64,000 nt of DNA from Adiantum capillus-veneris (GCA_014529385.2 CM043964.1:134826420-134890419); one strand, 5' to 3'; shown: positions 46,301-58,349, counted from the first letter of the stretch. Notes: a model not told the origin generated them from the letters alone. Program-made: numbers and translations.

Positions 46301-47499
46301 ATATGAAGGTTACTAAAGACAAGGTTACAAAGAAGGAGGATCTTCATGATGAATCAAAAGCAAACCAAGGAGAGAGCTTAAAGCAAGAAGAAAAGCCTAT
46401 ACCTAAAAGACTATCACTTAAGAAAGGAATTGATATCAAAACTCCACTGCAGTCTCTTTCACAGAAGAGAAGTTTTTTCAAAGAGTGATGTGATTCAAGA
46501 GATTAGGAGAGCATAGAAGGCACTCATTATGGAAATTCTTAGGCTTCCTTTCTAGAAACTGCAAGTAGGTTGTAGAGCAACTCAAAATACATATGAGGTG
46601 GAACATTTTGTAAAGAACATAACATTTTGTAAAGAGTTTACAATATCCCTTTTTGAATACCAACATTTTGTATAGATATAAAGCCCTCTTGTAAAATCAA
46701 ACATTTTGATTTTAAACTAAGGAAATACAAGTAGATTTAACCAAAGCCTTCCATTGTTATCAATGATTGTCGTCAAGTCAAGTGTAACTCCCAATATAGT
46801 CTTGCAGTTTTATTTCAATTGTGGCAGCCCTTGGATATATCTCTGCATGTTTAGTCCCATCTAACTTTGTTGAAATTAACATGTCAAGTCCCAAAGTGTA
46901 ATCCATGACATCTTCTAGATCTACACTTGAAGGGCCTAAAAGTTGAGATGATGAAAACTGGCTCAAAGTATCCCTCTACCTTCTTTTATACTTCTCCCTC
47001 TACCTTTGCTGACTGCAAGGTGAACTTCCATCCTTGTGCATGAAATACACCCACTGACCTTGCCATGATGGAGAAGGAAAAGAGGAAGATATAAGGGTTG
47101 ATGTTGGCATATCTACACATAATAGTACAGAGATAAACATAGGAGACAAACTCTTTGTGGTGGGACGGGTATCTAACCTCACTCTTATCTTATTGCAAAT
47201 GTAGCAAGAAACACGAATAAATTGTCAATCCATGGGACAAAGCTGACTCGACTAGTGCATAGAGGCTACAAGAGGTTGTCAATCTCTTGGAAAACAACAA
47301 ACAACTTGCATCTACACAGGCTACACTCAAGTGACTGAAATCACCAAAAGCCAATTGCTCATCGATAAACAAATCACATTCGTTACAGTATCAAATGACA
47401 TCCAAACGTTACGAAACTTCTAGGACATGTTTATAAGACCTAAGCACACATGCCTATGGTCTCAAATCCCAGTTTAGGTCAAGTGAAAAAATCATGATT
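46301..47499. other. intergenic; may include the distal gypsy2 LTR
   Basis: Short minus-strand frames (46966-46778 and 47372-47190) have some protein-like character, but I recognise nothing. The outer end of the gypsy2 3' LTR is somewhere here or just above and could not be placed. A degenerate gypsy2 palindrome lies at 47483-47505. Confidence 0.35.
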
Positions 47500-48070
47500 A
47501 TTGACAATAGTGGGTTTTTGACCTAGTCGTTTCTGACCCAGAATGCATCTACATGCCTAGCAATGATGCCACAATACCCCGCCTATACTTAGTTTTTGAT
47601 TTTAAAGCTTAAATTCCTACTTATGAAGGCCGCAGGTCGGTGGCGTCAAAAGCTATGAAATATTGTGAAAAGCTTACGTCAATGTGTAGAGCTCTTACTT
47701 GTGTTGCAACACAATAGACGTGACTGGAATGTGACAATCGGGGAGGGAGTAGAAAGCGCGAGAAGGAGAGAAGTGAGTGTCGTTAGCTCACGCTGTGTAT
47801 TTCATTATCCAAAACTTGAAAATAGCTTACAAAAATTGGTTTTTATACCTTAGCCAAGGTTTTTGGTGGTCAAAACTAATAATCTAGGAGCTCTAACTAA
47901 TGATAGGTAAAAACAGGTTGATACAATTTGGAAGCTTGTAACCTTGGCTCATCAACTACAAAGTTTATCCAAAAAATAGGAGTTACAATCTTCTCAATTT
48001 ATCAAAATAATAAATATCTTTACACAATGAGAGCTTCAAAAAATGGTATTCGAGTTAGCTTGCTGCTAAA
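47500..48070 (-). repeat. gypsy2 3' LTR, outer border not resolved
   Basis: Begins just after the polypurine tract (minus strand TTAGCAGCAAGC; a standard TG is not evident). It has a GGTATAAAAACC TATA-type box at 47838-47849, then the CA- and pyrimidine-rich sequence expected around a transcription start. Only one copy is in the window, so length and end are uncertain. Confidence 0.5.
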
Positions 48071-48083
48071 TTCCCCCTCGTCG
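48071..48083 (-). other. gypsy2 3' polypurine tract
   Basis: Minus strand CGACGAGGGGGAA, in the same position after the third ORF as in gypsy1 (shared preceding GACA...GGCGA). Confidence 0.65.
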
Positions 48084-48107
48084 CCTATGTTGTCCCTTGA
48101 CAGAGCT

Positions 48108-51100
48108 TTATGGGCTGAAGTAGTCTTTGGGTTGACGGCTGGTGAGGCGGTCTTTAAGTGCATGTAAAGCTTTTTTATTTCTGATCTTTCTTTCTTTGTT
48201 TGGAACCTGTAAAAATTGCATAGTGACTGTGTTCTTTAGCTCGACGATGGAGTAGCCTATAAATCTAGAAGTCAGATTGCTGATCAGTGGCCCAAAAATC
48301 TTCGTTTGCCAAGTGAAAAATCCTGTGTAGAATGCTTCCTCAAATGCCAACATATTATGAGATGGCAAGAACATGTAGTGGACGTAGAAGCCATAGAGGA
48401 CTTCTTTGAAAGGTTGGCCACTTAGGTCATAGCGTAAACCCTTATTGCCCTCTAGGAAGGACATCCACGATGCTCCTGCTTGCTCTGGCTCATGAAAAAA
48501 TTCAATGCATGTCCACAACATTCAACAAATTTTGTAGAGCATAGCACATGAGAGATTGGGGAGATTTTTGAAGAATGACATGGTGCCCGTTAGGGTTTTA
48601 ATCATGTATTCCTCTGTAGGCATTCCCTTCTGTGGAGCTAGTAGTCTCGGACAATTCAGCCATGTAGGCCGCTTCTTTGTCATTGTCTCGTGTGCTTGCC
48701 ACGTCCTTACTCTTGTACATGACAAAAAATTGGGTCTTTTTGAAGTGTCGCAGGTGCTCTTGTGAACAGAATCAAGTATCTAGGATTCTTGTTTAGCCAG
48801 CTGTTTCTCCACTTGGGATGGACTTCATCTCCACCTTCTACTTGCATGTCTTTATATAGTTGTTCCTTGACCTGTAGTAGCGGCTCGACCTTGATCAAGG
48901 GATCTGGCAGTGATTGCTGATGACATTGTGCATTGATTTGGTTGGGAGCGAGTTGAGTAACATTGACAGAATGAAGAACTCTCAACTTCCAATCCATCCT
49001 ACCTTCCACTGCTCATCTATCTCCTGAGCAACCTTCTTTTTAAGTGTATCTTCTTCAGATTTTGATAGCTGGACCATTGGTACTTGATCGACATCTGTTA
49101 ATGGTACTTGAAATTCATCTTCTCCGCCTAGCCCTTCTGTCGGCTGTGTTTCCATCTTAGCGAAAGAGACTGAGGGGATGTCAATGTTTGTTTGCTCAGA
49201 TGTACCTGCTTCTTCCTTTGTCTCCTGCTGTCTCTCTCGCAGTAGTTGGTTAACTCTTTTCAGCTATGTTATCCTCTTGAGCAGCTCTTCTTCTCTTTGT
49301 ACCCGCATTAATGCAAGATCTCTACATTGGGACTGCTCTAGCTTTAGCTCCATCTCAAGATCTATATTATTTTTCTCCAGTGCTTTATACACTTTGTCCG
49401 TACCTTTGATCGAGGAAACTCCAAGGTTTTCTCGTATCTATCACAAGAAGGTTGCCTGATTGTTGATTCTCTGCTCTAAATATTGCAACGAAGCATTGGA
49501 TACGTCTAGCTTTACTTGGATCTTTTGAATTGACAGAGTCATGGTTAAGAGTTTGTTGGTAACCTTTGTCAGTTGTTCGTCTTTGGTTTTGCAGGCATCT
49601 GTTAACTTCATGAGAAGTTCGCCTAGCTCTTTCATTTTCTTTTGCTGCTTGTCTCTGGCTAGTGGTGTTGTTCAGCTTCAGCTTTTAACTCTTGGAATTG
49701 GTTTGCAGATCGGTGATGACATATAATTTGTTCTCCAGATCTCCTTGGAGTGCATCTATCACCATCTCTAACTCTCTAGCCTTAGCACTACGACTAAGTG
49801 CTACTGATCACATTTTTTTTGTCATATCCTGCATCTGCTTTGCATATTCATTAACTTGGAGAATTACTTCATCATTAGCCTGCCAGTCTTTAGGGTCTGT
49901 GAGCTGCTTTGATGTTTCAACAGGCTCTTGTGATTCTTTTGGTGGGGTTGTGGTGGCTGTTTGTGGTAGCGGCCGGGTCTCTACCTCTGCTCGAGGATGT
50001 TCGGTTGCCTTGGCTGATTTGTCATCTTGAGGCTTCATGGATGCCTCGGCCGTTTCCTACTGGTTGGTGGTAGATGGTGTAGTTTTGGTTCTTGTGCCTG
50101 TGTTTGTTCAAACCTTGTTGCTTCCTCGGGTTCAGGACTTGCTTCTCTTTGTGGTTATGGTTCTTTTTCTTTAGCTTGCTCGAAAGTGGTTGCTGCCTCT
50201 TGCGGTTCAGGCTCCTTTTCTTGGGTGTGCTTGCCCTCTGTGGGTCTATTTTTCGGTGATGGTGGAGGACTTGTCATTGGGTGGTCGTGTTGTTCCATAG
50301 TAGGTGAAGATGGTCTAGGAGACAAATCACTTTGTTCTTGCTCGTTCTCTCCTTGTGCTGATGCCTCTCTTGATTGTCTCTCTTGCTTGGATGCATCTTC
50401 TCTAGCTTTTTTCTTAGCTTCTTGGGCTTCTTTTAGCTTTAATGCTTTTGCCTCCGCGTACATGCATTCAAGAAACTCAATGGGGTCCTTTGCTTCTTTC
50501 CGTGCAGGTTCTTTGTTCTCGGTCCCTTTATTTCCTTTGGCACCCACTTTTCAGGGTCTTCACCTGCAGCTAGGCGGCTTCTTTCATAGGTTTCTTTTTC
50601 CCTTTCAAATCTCGCCTTTTTTTGCTCAGGCTCTTCTTGGAGCGGCCACTGCTTTTCTTTTCATCTCTTCAATGCGGGCTCTTCTTTCCTAGTTGTTGGA
50701 GCTTTCACTGCTATGTGCTTCATGAGAGCTTTCTTTAGACTTCTCATTAGATTTGTAACTTCTTTTTGTGGACCGTGTTGCTCAATGGGATGGTTGTGCA
50801 GACACAATCCATATGTTTTGATCCGGGGCAGGCAACAAATTGTCTGCCATGCCGATAGCATGGTATGCTATTCTTGTGAGTACTTCAGGGGCTCCTAGAT
50901 AGGTTATCTTACCCTCTTTCTTTGTTCCCTTTAGTGTGGATAACACGTACTCTGCATGGTCGATGGGTTGCCTGGTTGTCAACTTTAACACTTGTGTAAT
51001 TGTAGTCACTACTGCATGATTGGGTGTCGTGTACCTTGGCGGTCTCTTTTCTAGAAAGTAGAAGTGTTGCTGATATTAGCCTTGCACGTTCTTCCACCTG

Positions 51101-51634
51101 TTTTTGGATAAGATCAGCAAATGTTACCACAACAGTCTCTTTGGTGAAAGTGCCTGCTATTTTTCTTGCTCTTGCTCTCATGGTCATCCCTTTTGTCGGC
51201 AATTTGAGAGCTTCAGCCATAATTTCTTTTGTAATTACCACTTCTACCTTGTGCCCTTGCTGGTCAGTAATCTCGGCCGTTCCATCTTCGGGCTCATAAG
51301 CTTTTTGAAAATCTACACCACGTGGCTCTTATTCGTAGAATTCTCTGAGTCCAAGCCTTCTATTAGCTTCTTTTGTTTTGGGCTTTGCTGCGACATCGTA
51401 GACCTCTTTTGGCAAAAGCTGTAGTTCTACATGATGTCCTTCTTCACTTTTGAATCTACCTATGAAAACCATTGTATTGTTCTTCTCCAACTGTTCTTTC
51501 GACAGGTAGGTTGCTTTGGCTGTTTTTATTGTACTAGGGTCCAGTTGGTAAGGTGGTAGCTCTTGCAGCTTCTCTTTTTGAGTGACCCTCCTCTTGGCCT
51601 CCTTCGCAGCTTGCATGGCTCTTGTTAAATGCAT
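48108..51634 (-). pseudogene. gypsy2 third ORF, homologue of gypsy1 34724-38179
   Basis: N-domain 51634 to about 50900 with FKSEEGHHVELQLLPKEV (gypsy1 FKDIEGNVIELLMLPREL) and VEVVITKEIMAEALKLPTKG (gypsy1 TVIVITQRVVAAALDLSNKG). Then a Lys/Glu/Pro-rich middle (50547-50155), a coiled coil (about 50040-49440) and a C-domain: RVRTWQAHE...RPTWLNCPRL (48710), MIKTLTGTM...LSCAM.YKIC, YDLSGQPFKEVLYGFY and AFEEAFYTGFFTWQTKIFGP (about 48450-48290). Several stops and frameshifts. No membrane segment or signal peptide. Confidence 0.8.
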
Positions 51635-52812
51635 AGAGTACCTAAGTTAGAAAATTTTGCAAATTCCTCTATGAAATGTCCTTCAGTCTGAATTGCCAAA
51701 AAATTGAGTCCAATTTGCTTCAAATCATATTTTGAACACGCATAGATGCATAAAAAACATGTAAATCATCAAGTCTAAGCAAAATTTTGCAATAAAAGTA
51801 AATAATCGGGATTATTTACAACTGATAAATTTTATGAATTTTTTGTAATTTTGGCATTATAGGCTTGAAGTATATATCAAATAGATACTTTGAGTGAAAT
51901 ATGGGCTCATTTGAGTGCACATGATTAAAATGGTGCCAGATTTAGGCTTTAGGTCTCTGAAACAATAGATATAAGGGAATTTTGAGATTTTAAGCTCCAA
52001 ATGTGTTCAAACTTGGTCAGTGGGCTGGGGACATCATGTGCTTCGCTCTCATGAAAGCAAAGTTGTAATTTTTTTCCATTTTGTCTAAAAAGTAAATAAT
52101 CACGATTATTAACATATTCATCAAAATGGGCAACTTCGTTCTAGGCATGATATAGACAGTGTGTATGAGATTTGAGGTGATTTGGATCATAAAATGTGAC
52201 ACATAATCCATAAATTGGTTTGAAAGGACTTTTTAACGTTTTTTTGGCAATTTCCCAAGTTATCATTGATCAATTTGGCTCATATCTGAAATGTGGCATG
52301 AAATAGGTGTGCACAAATGATAGGTGAAGTGAGGGTATCATTTTCAAGCCAAAATATTGCATAAGTAAATAATCAGGATTATTTACAACAGTCAACTTTT
52401 TCTTGCAAAACTTGAAAATTTTGACCTAAACATATCCTATACACCTAAAACAAGTCCTAAATTAAATTTCGTAAGGTTTTGTGTTTCCGGCATCACTTCG
52501 TGCTTTGTCGACTCTGAAACCACCGATTTTTGTGACTACTTGGCATGTGGAGTTGGTTAGTCACTTTTGAGGCTATGGACTTGTCCGCTACATAGTCCTG
52601 AAGCAACTCATCCAATTTTGGGCCTTTTGGAGTCAGTTTGACCTCGTATGTCAAATTTGATGCTTTGTAGCTTTCGAGCTGTTTTCAGCTTTCCAAGGGC
52701 TTGGCTTGATTAATTTTATGAAACCAACCATATACATTGTATACCCCGTATATAAGCTGCCTGTGGAATCAGAATCCAACTCTGGCATCTGCCAAAAACC
52801 TAGATTTTTTAT
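51635..52812 (-). other. gypsy2 non-coding stretch before the third ORF, with palindromes
   Basis: Equivalent in position to gypsy1 33200-34723. It contains three copies of a 22-nt palindrome and no conserved frame. It ends where copia begins at 52813. Confidence 0.7.
51798..52386. repeat. gypsy2 palindrome array, three copies at about 285-nt spacing
   Basis: GTAAATAATC, two bases, GATTATTTAC at 51798-51819 (perfect arms) and 52365-52386 (perfect arms); 52092-52113 has one mismatch. Start-to-start spacing is 294 and 273. The sequence is unrelated to the gypsy1 palindrome. Confidence 0.93.
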
Positions 52813-53036
52813 TGTTACCATATACATGTGGTTGTGATGTGTGTGAACACACTAGGACCGTCGGGACATCTTTTCCCTCTTTAGGAGGTTTTTTCCCTTG
52901 CATTGTATATACGCCCATCACTCTAGGGCTATCTATCTTTCCATTGCACACTAAGGAATACACTCTCAATTGTGTGCCTTGAGCTCCTTCATCTTCTCCA
53001 AGTTGTGTGCGTTTCTCTGCAACCCTAATTCCAACA
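52813..53036 (+). repeat. copia-plus 5' LTR, 224 bp
   Basis: Starts TGTTACCATATACATGTG, ends AATTCCAACA, and is about 90% identical to 61992-62218 on the other strand. Confidence 0.9.
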
Positions 53037-53038
53037 AT

Positions 53039-53050
53039 TGGTATTAGAGC
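53039..53050 (+). other. copia-plus primer-binding site
   Basis: TGGTATTAGAGC, one change from the standard initiator-Met site, two bases after the LTR. Confidence 0.9.
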
Positions 53051-53380
53051 AGGGTGTGTCCTCCCGGGCTTAGTCGCTAGCAGCTCCAGCACACGCCTGC
53101 TCACTTCCTCTAATTTCAGTGAGGTTTCGCGAGCTTTTGCAGGTTGATAAATATTTTGGGAGATCTCGAAGAGCTTAGTATGCTCAGATTTTTGATTCGA
53201 GCTCATTTCAGCCTTCGTTTCCACTACAGGCAGGTATGCACATGCAATTTCATCATTTTGTGTAGAATTTTTGTCAGTGCCATTTTTTGCATAAGAGGTG
53301 CCTTACAACCTTCTATAGTTTGTGCTATACAGCACATGTTGTTCCCACTTCGTTTCTCCTCTTTTTCGGCAACATTTACC

Positions 53381-54416
53381 ATGGCTGACAACAGCACAGA
53401 TGTGTTCAAAATGTTTGCTATTGAGGACAGGTTGAATGGGGACAATTATCCTATGTGGGCTTATATGATGCAACAGTTCTTGTGTCAAAGGGCATCTGGA
53501 ATATTGTGCAGGGCATTGATGTACGTCCTGGTTCTAAGGATGTAGGCGATGTTGAGGATGTTGCAGGTCTTGCTGCAAGGATTGTTGCTATTAGAGTTGT
53601 TTTGCCTACGACAGAACAAGCTCGGTGTGATGTAAAGGATGCGTAGACTCATGCATTGATTGCGTTGTCTGTGACGTGCACCATTGTTCTTTACATTTGC
53701 TTAGCAAAATCTGCAAAACAGGCTTGGGATATTCTAGCTGGTCTTTATGCAAGTCGCAATGAGGCTAAAATTGCTTTGCTGCGTAAAGAGATGGAGTCGA
53801 AGATTATGCATGAGGAAGATGATGTGGACACTTTTATTGGTGGCGTCAAGGATATCAATAAGCAAATTATTTCTGCAGGTGAAGTCATTTTAGACAGTTC
53901 CCTTGTACAGACTATTCTTGATGCCTTACCAGATTCTTACCAGACTTTTGCTAGTACTTGGAGACTTATGACCCAAGGAAATCCTGAAGTTGTCAAGTTT
54001 GATGCATTATGCACATTACTATTGCAAGGGTCACTTTCCAAAAAAAACAGGACTAGACAGCGTGCAATTGAGCAGGCTTTTATTGCTTCTCAAAGAAAGG
54101 GTGGTAACAACAATGCAACCACTTCTTATGGTTCTGTTGTGAGTGGCAAAACTTCTATTCCCAATGCTTCTGCTGGCAGCACTTCGTCTGGCAATTCTGG
54201 TGATAAGGGCAAAAAGAAGATGCATTGCCATTATTGTAAATCTAATGATCACTTGATCAAGCAGTGTCCTACGTTGAAGGCCAAAGAGGCTAAGAATAAA
54301 GAGGGTGGTTCCATTACAAATGCTGGCTCCAATACAAATGCATCCATTGTTGAGTCTTCTGTAAAAGGAGACTGTAATGCTGCTGTTGATGCAGAATGGG
54401 CTTTTAGTGCATAGTG
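53381..54416 (+). pseudogene. gag: copia-plus gag
   Basis: Starts MADNSTDVFKMFAIEDRLNG at 53381, followed by the NYPMWAYMM region typical of plant copia Gag. A frameshift near 53470 and a TAG at 53644 break it. The frame 53656-54414 continues with the helical Gag core and a zinc knuckle CHYCKSNDHLIKQC (CX2CX4HX4C) at about 54223-54270. Confidence 0.88.
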
Positions 54417-54447
54417 CACTTACAATCCTACTGTCCATTATGCATGC

Positions 54448-55673
54448 ATGTCAATTGCTGTAGATTCATATGTGTGGTATTTTGACAGTGGTGCTACAAA
54501 GAACATTACCTCACATCGTGAATTGTTCACCTCTCTCGAGTCTGTCCTTCATGGGAATTTAGTCACTTGTGCCAACAATGCCTCTTATCCAGTTCAAGGA
54601 GTTGGAAAGATTGTGCTTACTGCTGCAAATGGAAGCTCTTTTACACTTGTTGATGCACTTTATGTACCTGGGATCAAGAAGAATCTTTTGTCTGTATCTG
54701 CACTTGCTAGACTTGGACTTGTAGTCAAATTTGTGGATGACAGATGTATAGTTGATGATCTCAGTTTTGGTGATGAAATTGTTGCGTCTGGGCTTTTGTG
54801 TTGTGGGCTGCATAAGCTCACTTTGTATGACAAGTGTGGACAAACTTTTGCAAATGCAGTTGCAGATCCAAGGGCTATTTCAGATGCAAAACTTTGGTAT
54901 GCATGTTTTGGTCATATGAATTTTGTCAGTTTGCTACGTTTGCAGAAATCTAATATGGTTACTTCTTTGCCACCTCTTGAATCACCTGCCAAACATGTTT
55001 GTGAAGGCTGTATTTTGGGTAAGATGCAATGTTCTAAGTTTCCAGAGGATGGTTCAATTCGGACCACATGTAGGTTGCAGCTTGTGCATAGTGATGTTTA
55101 TGGACCCATGCAAACTCCGTCCTTGGGAAATTACCTTTGCTTCCTAACTTTCATTGATGATTACTCCAGGGATGCATGTGTATTTTTGCTTAAAGAAAAG
55201 TCCAAAGTTTTTATGTGCTTCAAACAATTTTTGGCTATGGCTGAAAATGTATCGAAATGTACTATGGGCACCCTCTGTTCCAATCGAGGGGGGGAGTATA
55301 TGTCTCATGAATTAATGCATTTTTGGCTAGTCGTGGGAGAAAACACCAATGTACAAAGCCTTATACACCTAAGCAAAAAGGTGTTGCTCAGAGGAAAAAC
55401 AGGTCACTTACGAAAATGGCACGATGTATGGTCAAAAGTCAAGCTTTGCCGCATTCTTTTTGGCTTGAGGCCATCATGTGTACCACTTATGTACTAAACA
55501 GGTGTCCTACAAAAGATTTGCAGTCTATTACTTCATATGAAGCATGGCATGATAGAAAGCCTTCTATTGAGCACATGCGTGTTTTTGGTTGTTTGGCATA
55601 TGCTTTGGTGCCACAAACAGAACGCAAAAAATTGGATGATAAGGCTGTCAAATGTATTTTTTGTTGGTTATAG
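54448..55673 (+). pseudogene. copia-plus protease and integrase
   Basis: Protease motif WYFDSGATKNIT at about 54475. The integrase HHCC region runs HMNFVSLLRL ... CEGCILGK (about 54914-55023). The core has HSDVYGP, then LCSNRGGEY at about 55276-55302, where the family has SDRGGEY, and GVAQRKNRS at about 55381-55407, where the family has GVAERKN. So the second Asp and the Glu of the DDE triad read Asn and Gln. A frameshift near 55320 separates the halves. Confidence 0.87.
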
Positions 55674-56755
55674 TGCTGAAAGAAAAGGTTACATGTTGTA
55701 TCATCTGCAAACAAAGTGTATTTTGGCTTCACGAGATGTAGTGTTTGTGGAAGATTCTGGTCAGCCCTTGCTGTCATGTACTAGAGACAATAATGTAAGC
55801 TCACAGGACATTTATGACACTTTGTTGCCTCAATGAGGCAAATGTACAGCCTATGGGGATTTTTGAAAATGTTACAGATCAGTATATTACTGATGCAGAT
55901 GTACATGATGTACTTGATGAGGAAAGGGATGCAAATGAGCAGGCTAGAGGTATACCAAAATGGCTGGTGCATACATTGCGTGACAGTAAATTGGATGCAC
56001 CTTTGTCTAGTCGTACTCGTTCAAGTGCTTGCCATGCATCTTATACATCAGATTGTTATGCTTTGGCTGTGTCTAGCTTACAAGATGTTGGGGAGCCTCT
56101 GTCTTTTCATGAAGCACAGAATTCAAAAAAATTGGATGGCTGCCATGGAATCAGAATATGATGCACTTATAGAAAATGACACATGGACTTTATGTGATTT
56201 GCCTCCTGGCAAAAAGGCCATTGGTACGAAGTGGGTTTACAAGTAGAAAATGACACATGGACTTTATGTGATTTGCCTCCTGGCAAAAAGGCCATTGGTA
56301 CGTAGTGGGTTTACAAGTTGAAATGCAAGCCGGATGGTGAGATCGATCGCCATAAGGCTTGACTTGTTGCAAAGGGTTATGCACAGCAAAAAGGCATAGA
56401 TTATGAAGAGACTTTTGCTCCCATTTTTCGTATGACTACTGTGCATTTTCTATGTGCATTGGCATCTCATTTTAGCTGGGATGTACATCAATCAGACATT
56501 GCTACTGCTTTCTTGTATGGTTACATATTTAAGGAAGTTTATGTAACACAGCCTCGCTGTTTTGTCAAGAAAGGACAAGAGCACAAAGTGTGCAAACATA
56601 ACAAGGCTTTGTATGGGTTGAAGCAATCTCCTCGTGCTTGGTATGAGAAAGATGACACTCATTTGGTCAAACAAGGCTTTCGTAACAGTCCAACAAAAAG
56701 CACATTGTATGTAAAGCATGAGGGTGATATACTTCTTATTGTGGGCTTTATGTAG
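55674..56755 (+). pseudogene. copia-plus integrase-RT linker and RT N-half
   Basis: The linker contains SRTRSSACHASY. The RT begins ENDTWTLCDLPPGKKAIGTKWVYK at about 56173 (here duplicated) and continues with FAPIFRMTTVHFLCALA and DVHQSDIATAFLYG to ALYGLKQSPRAWYE (about 56605). Stops and frameshifts occur at 55835, the 74-bp duplication, 56359 and 56753. Confidence 0.85.
56171..56318. repeat. 74-bp tandem duplication in the copia-plus RT
   Basis: 56171-56244 and 56245-56318 differ at one base. The unit is not a multiple of three, so it shifts the frame. The copia at 63577-63795 has a single copy, so this is a secondary duplication. Confidence 0.95.
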
Positions 56756-57673
56756 ATGATTTGCTACTCATTGGACCAAATGAGAGACATATTTCTGAAT
56801 TTAAGGCTGATTTGAATGCTACTTTCAAGATGAAAGATTTGGGACTGTTGCATCATTATTTGGGTATACAGCTTAAGCAGTATAATGGTGGTATTGCCTC
56901 GTGTCAAAAAAGTTACATAGAGACATTGCTATGTAAGTTTGGACTTGAGGATTGCAAACCTATTGCCACTCCCATAAAAACAAGTTTGAAATTGAGTCTT
57001 CATGACGTTGGTGATCCTGTTGATGTCAATCTTTACCAAACTACTGTTGGATGCCTCATTTATGTATGCAACACAAAGCCAGATATTCAGTTTGCAGTCT
57101 CACAGGTCAACAGATTTATACATAGCCTAGGGTCTAAGCATTGGCAAGCTGTCAAGAGGATTTTTCGCTACCTTAGTGGCACTTTACATCTTGGCTTGTT
57201 TTATCCCAAGGGGGATCATTGCCGCCAGACTTACATGCTTTTTCGGACTCAGATTGAGCTGGTTGTTTTGACATGCGAGTGTCCACAAGTGGTTTTTGTT
57301 TCCTGCTTGGTAGTTGATGTATATTATGGTTAAGCAAGAAGTAACCTACTGTGGCCACTTTGAGTTGTGAGGCTGAGTACAGGGCAGTCTTCACAGCTAC
57401 GGTTGAGTGTGTATGGCTCTGACGCCTTATGGTTGATTTGGGTGTTGGACATGACGCTACCAACACTATCTACACTGACAGTCAGAGCGCATTGGAAGTT
57501 GCAAGGAACCTTGTTTTTCATGCTCATACAAAGCACATTGAGGTGCATTACCACTATGTCAGGGAGAGGCTCTCAGCAGGAGAGATCAACTTGGCTTATG
57601 TGCCAACATGGGACAACCTTGCAAATCTGTTCACAAAGGCATTGTCTCATGAGAAGCTCGAAGCTTTCCGCAC
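56756..57673 (+). pseudogene. copia-plus RT C-half and RNase H
   Basis: The RT catalytic block reads VDDLLLIGPNERHISEFK from about 56750. It continues LGLLHHYLGIQLKQ, then PDIQFAVSQVNRF and the RNase H region (YTDSQSALEVARN at about 57470; HIEVHYHYVRERL at about 57535). Frameshifts near 57245-57430. It ends abruptly near 57673. Confidence 0.87.
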
Positions 57674-58332
57674 TGAAAATAGGCAACTGTGGACTCCAAA
57701 AAATGCGCGCAAAGAAGGTCGACGAAAAGCTCTCTCTCCAAAGGCGACAAGTAAAATTGAGGTGATTTTAGCCTACCTTGGGTATCTATAATCGGACTTC
57801 CCGAACCATTTTTTCCCAAATTCCTCTATTAGTCCTACTAGGCTGTGAAATCTATGCTAGACTCAAAAATTTCTTCAATCTCTTGTAGCTTTTTCTACAA
57901 GAATTTTGCAAAAGTAGGTATGGCCGCCTAATTTAGGCTTCCCGCTTCCATTTGCCGATTTGATTGAACTTTTTTTTGCCTATCCGCTTTGTCTTTTTGA
58001 TCATCAGCATGTCTTCAGTTTTTTCATATGAGCTCATTTGGTATTTATTATTAATTTTTGACCTGCTTATTGAAAAAATCAAAGAAAATAACAACATACA
58101 GTAAAAAGCAAAGTGAAAATCCAATAATTAAGAAAATCCATTGAAAAACACAGCTTTATTGTCCTTTGTTGGATTTCTCTATTTTTAAGTCTCAATAGCA
58201 AGAAAAATAATAAAAAAGGACTATTTTTTGAGGATTTTTTGAGGATATTATCAGGTAATTTTGCAAAAAAATCACACGTTAACATCAAACTTTTTCCTCC
58301 CTCTTCAAACATTACCCTTAATCACTTAGTTT
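57674..58332 (-). other. gypsy2 non-coding sequence between pol and the copia insertion
   Basis: Continues gypsy2 on the minus strand below the internal polypurine tract. It shares GA.TTTTGAGAGAGAGCTT-type sequence with gypsy1 near 32785. No coding. Confidence 0.55.
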
Positions 58333-58349
58333 CCTCCCACCCCTCCTAG
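58333..58349 (-). other. gypsy2 internal polypurine tract
   Basis: Minus strand CTAGGAGGGGTGGGAGG, at the same place after pol as gypsy1 32094-32107 (shared CTAGGAGGGG). The upstream CAACCCAT.CA sequence also matches. Confidence 0.55.

Larger units (their letters stand above)
52813..57673 (+). mobile_element. copia-plus: Ty1/copia element inserted in gypsy2, lacking its 3' end
   Basis: 5' LTR, initiator-Met primer site, gag, protease, integrase, RT and RNase H in Ty1/copia order (integrase before RT). RNase H is followed up to GAAGCTTTCCGCAC (about 57673) and then switches to gypsy2 sequence without a 3' LTR. The same-family element at 61992 shows that about 50 more codon positions, a polypurine tract and a 227-bp LTR are missing. 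Frames are broken throughout. Confidence 0.88.

Noticed and set aside
46778-47372. Short minus-strand frames as host genes
   Set aside because: Each is about 60 codons, in unrelated frames and without recognisable motifs; they may be part of the gypsy2 LTR region.
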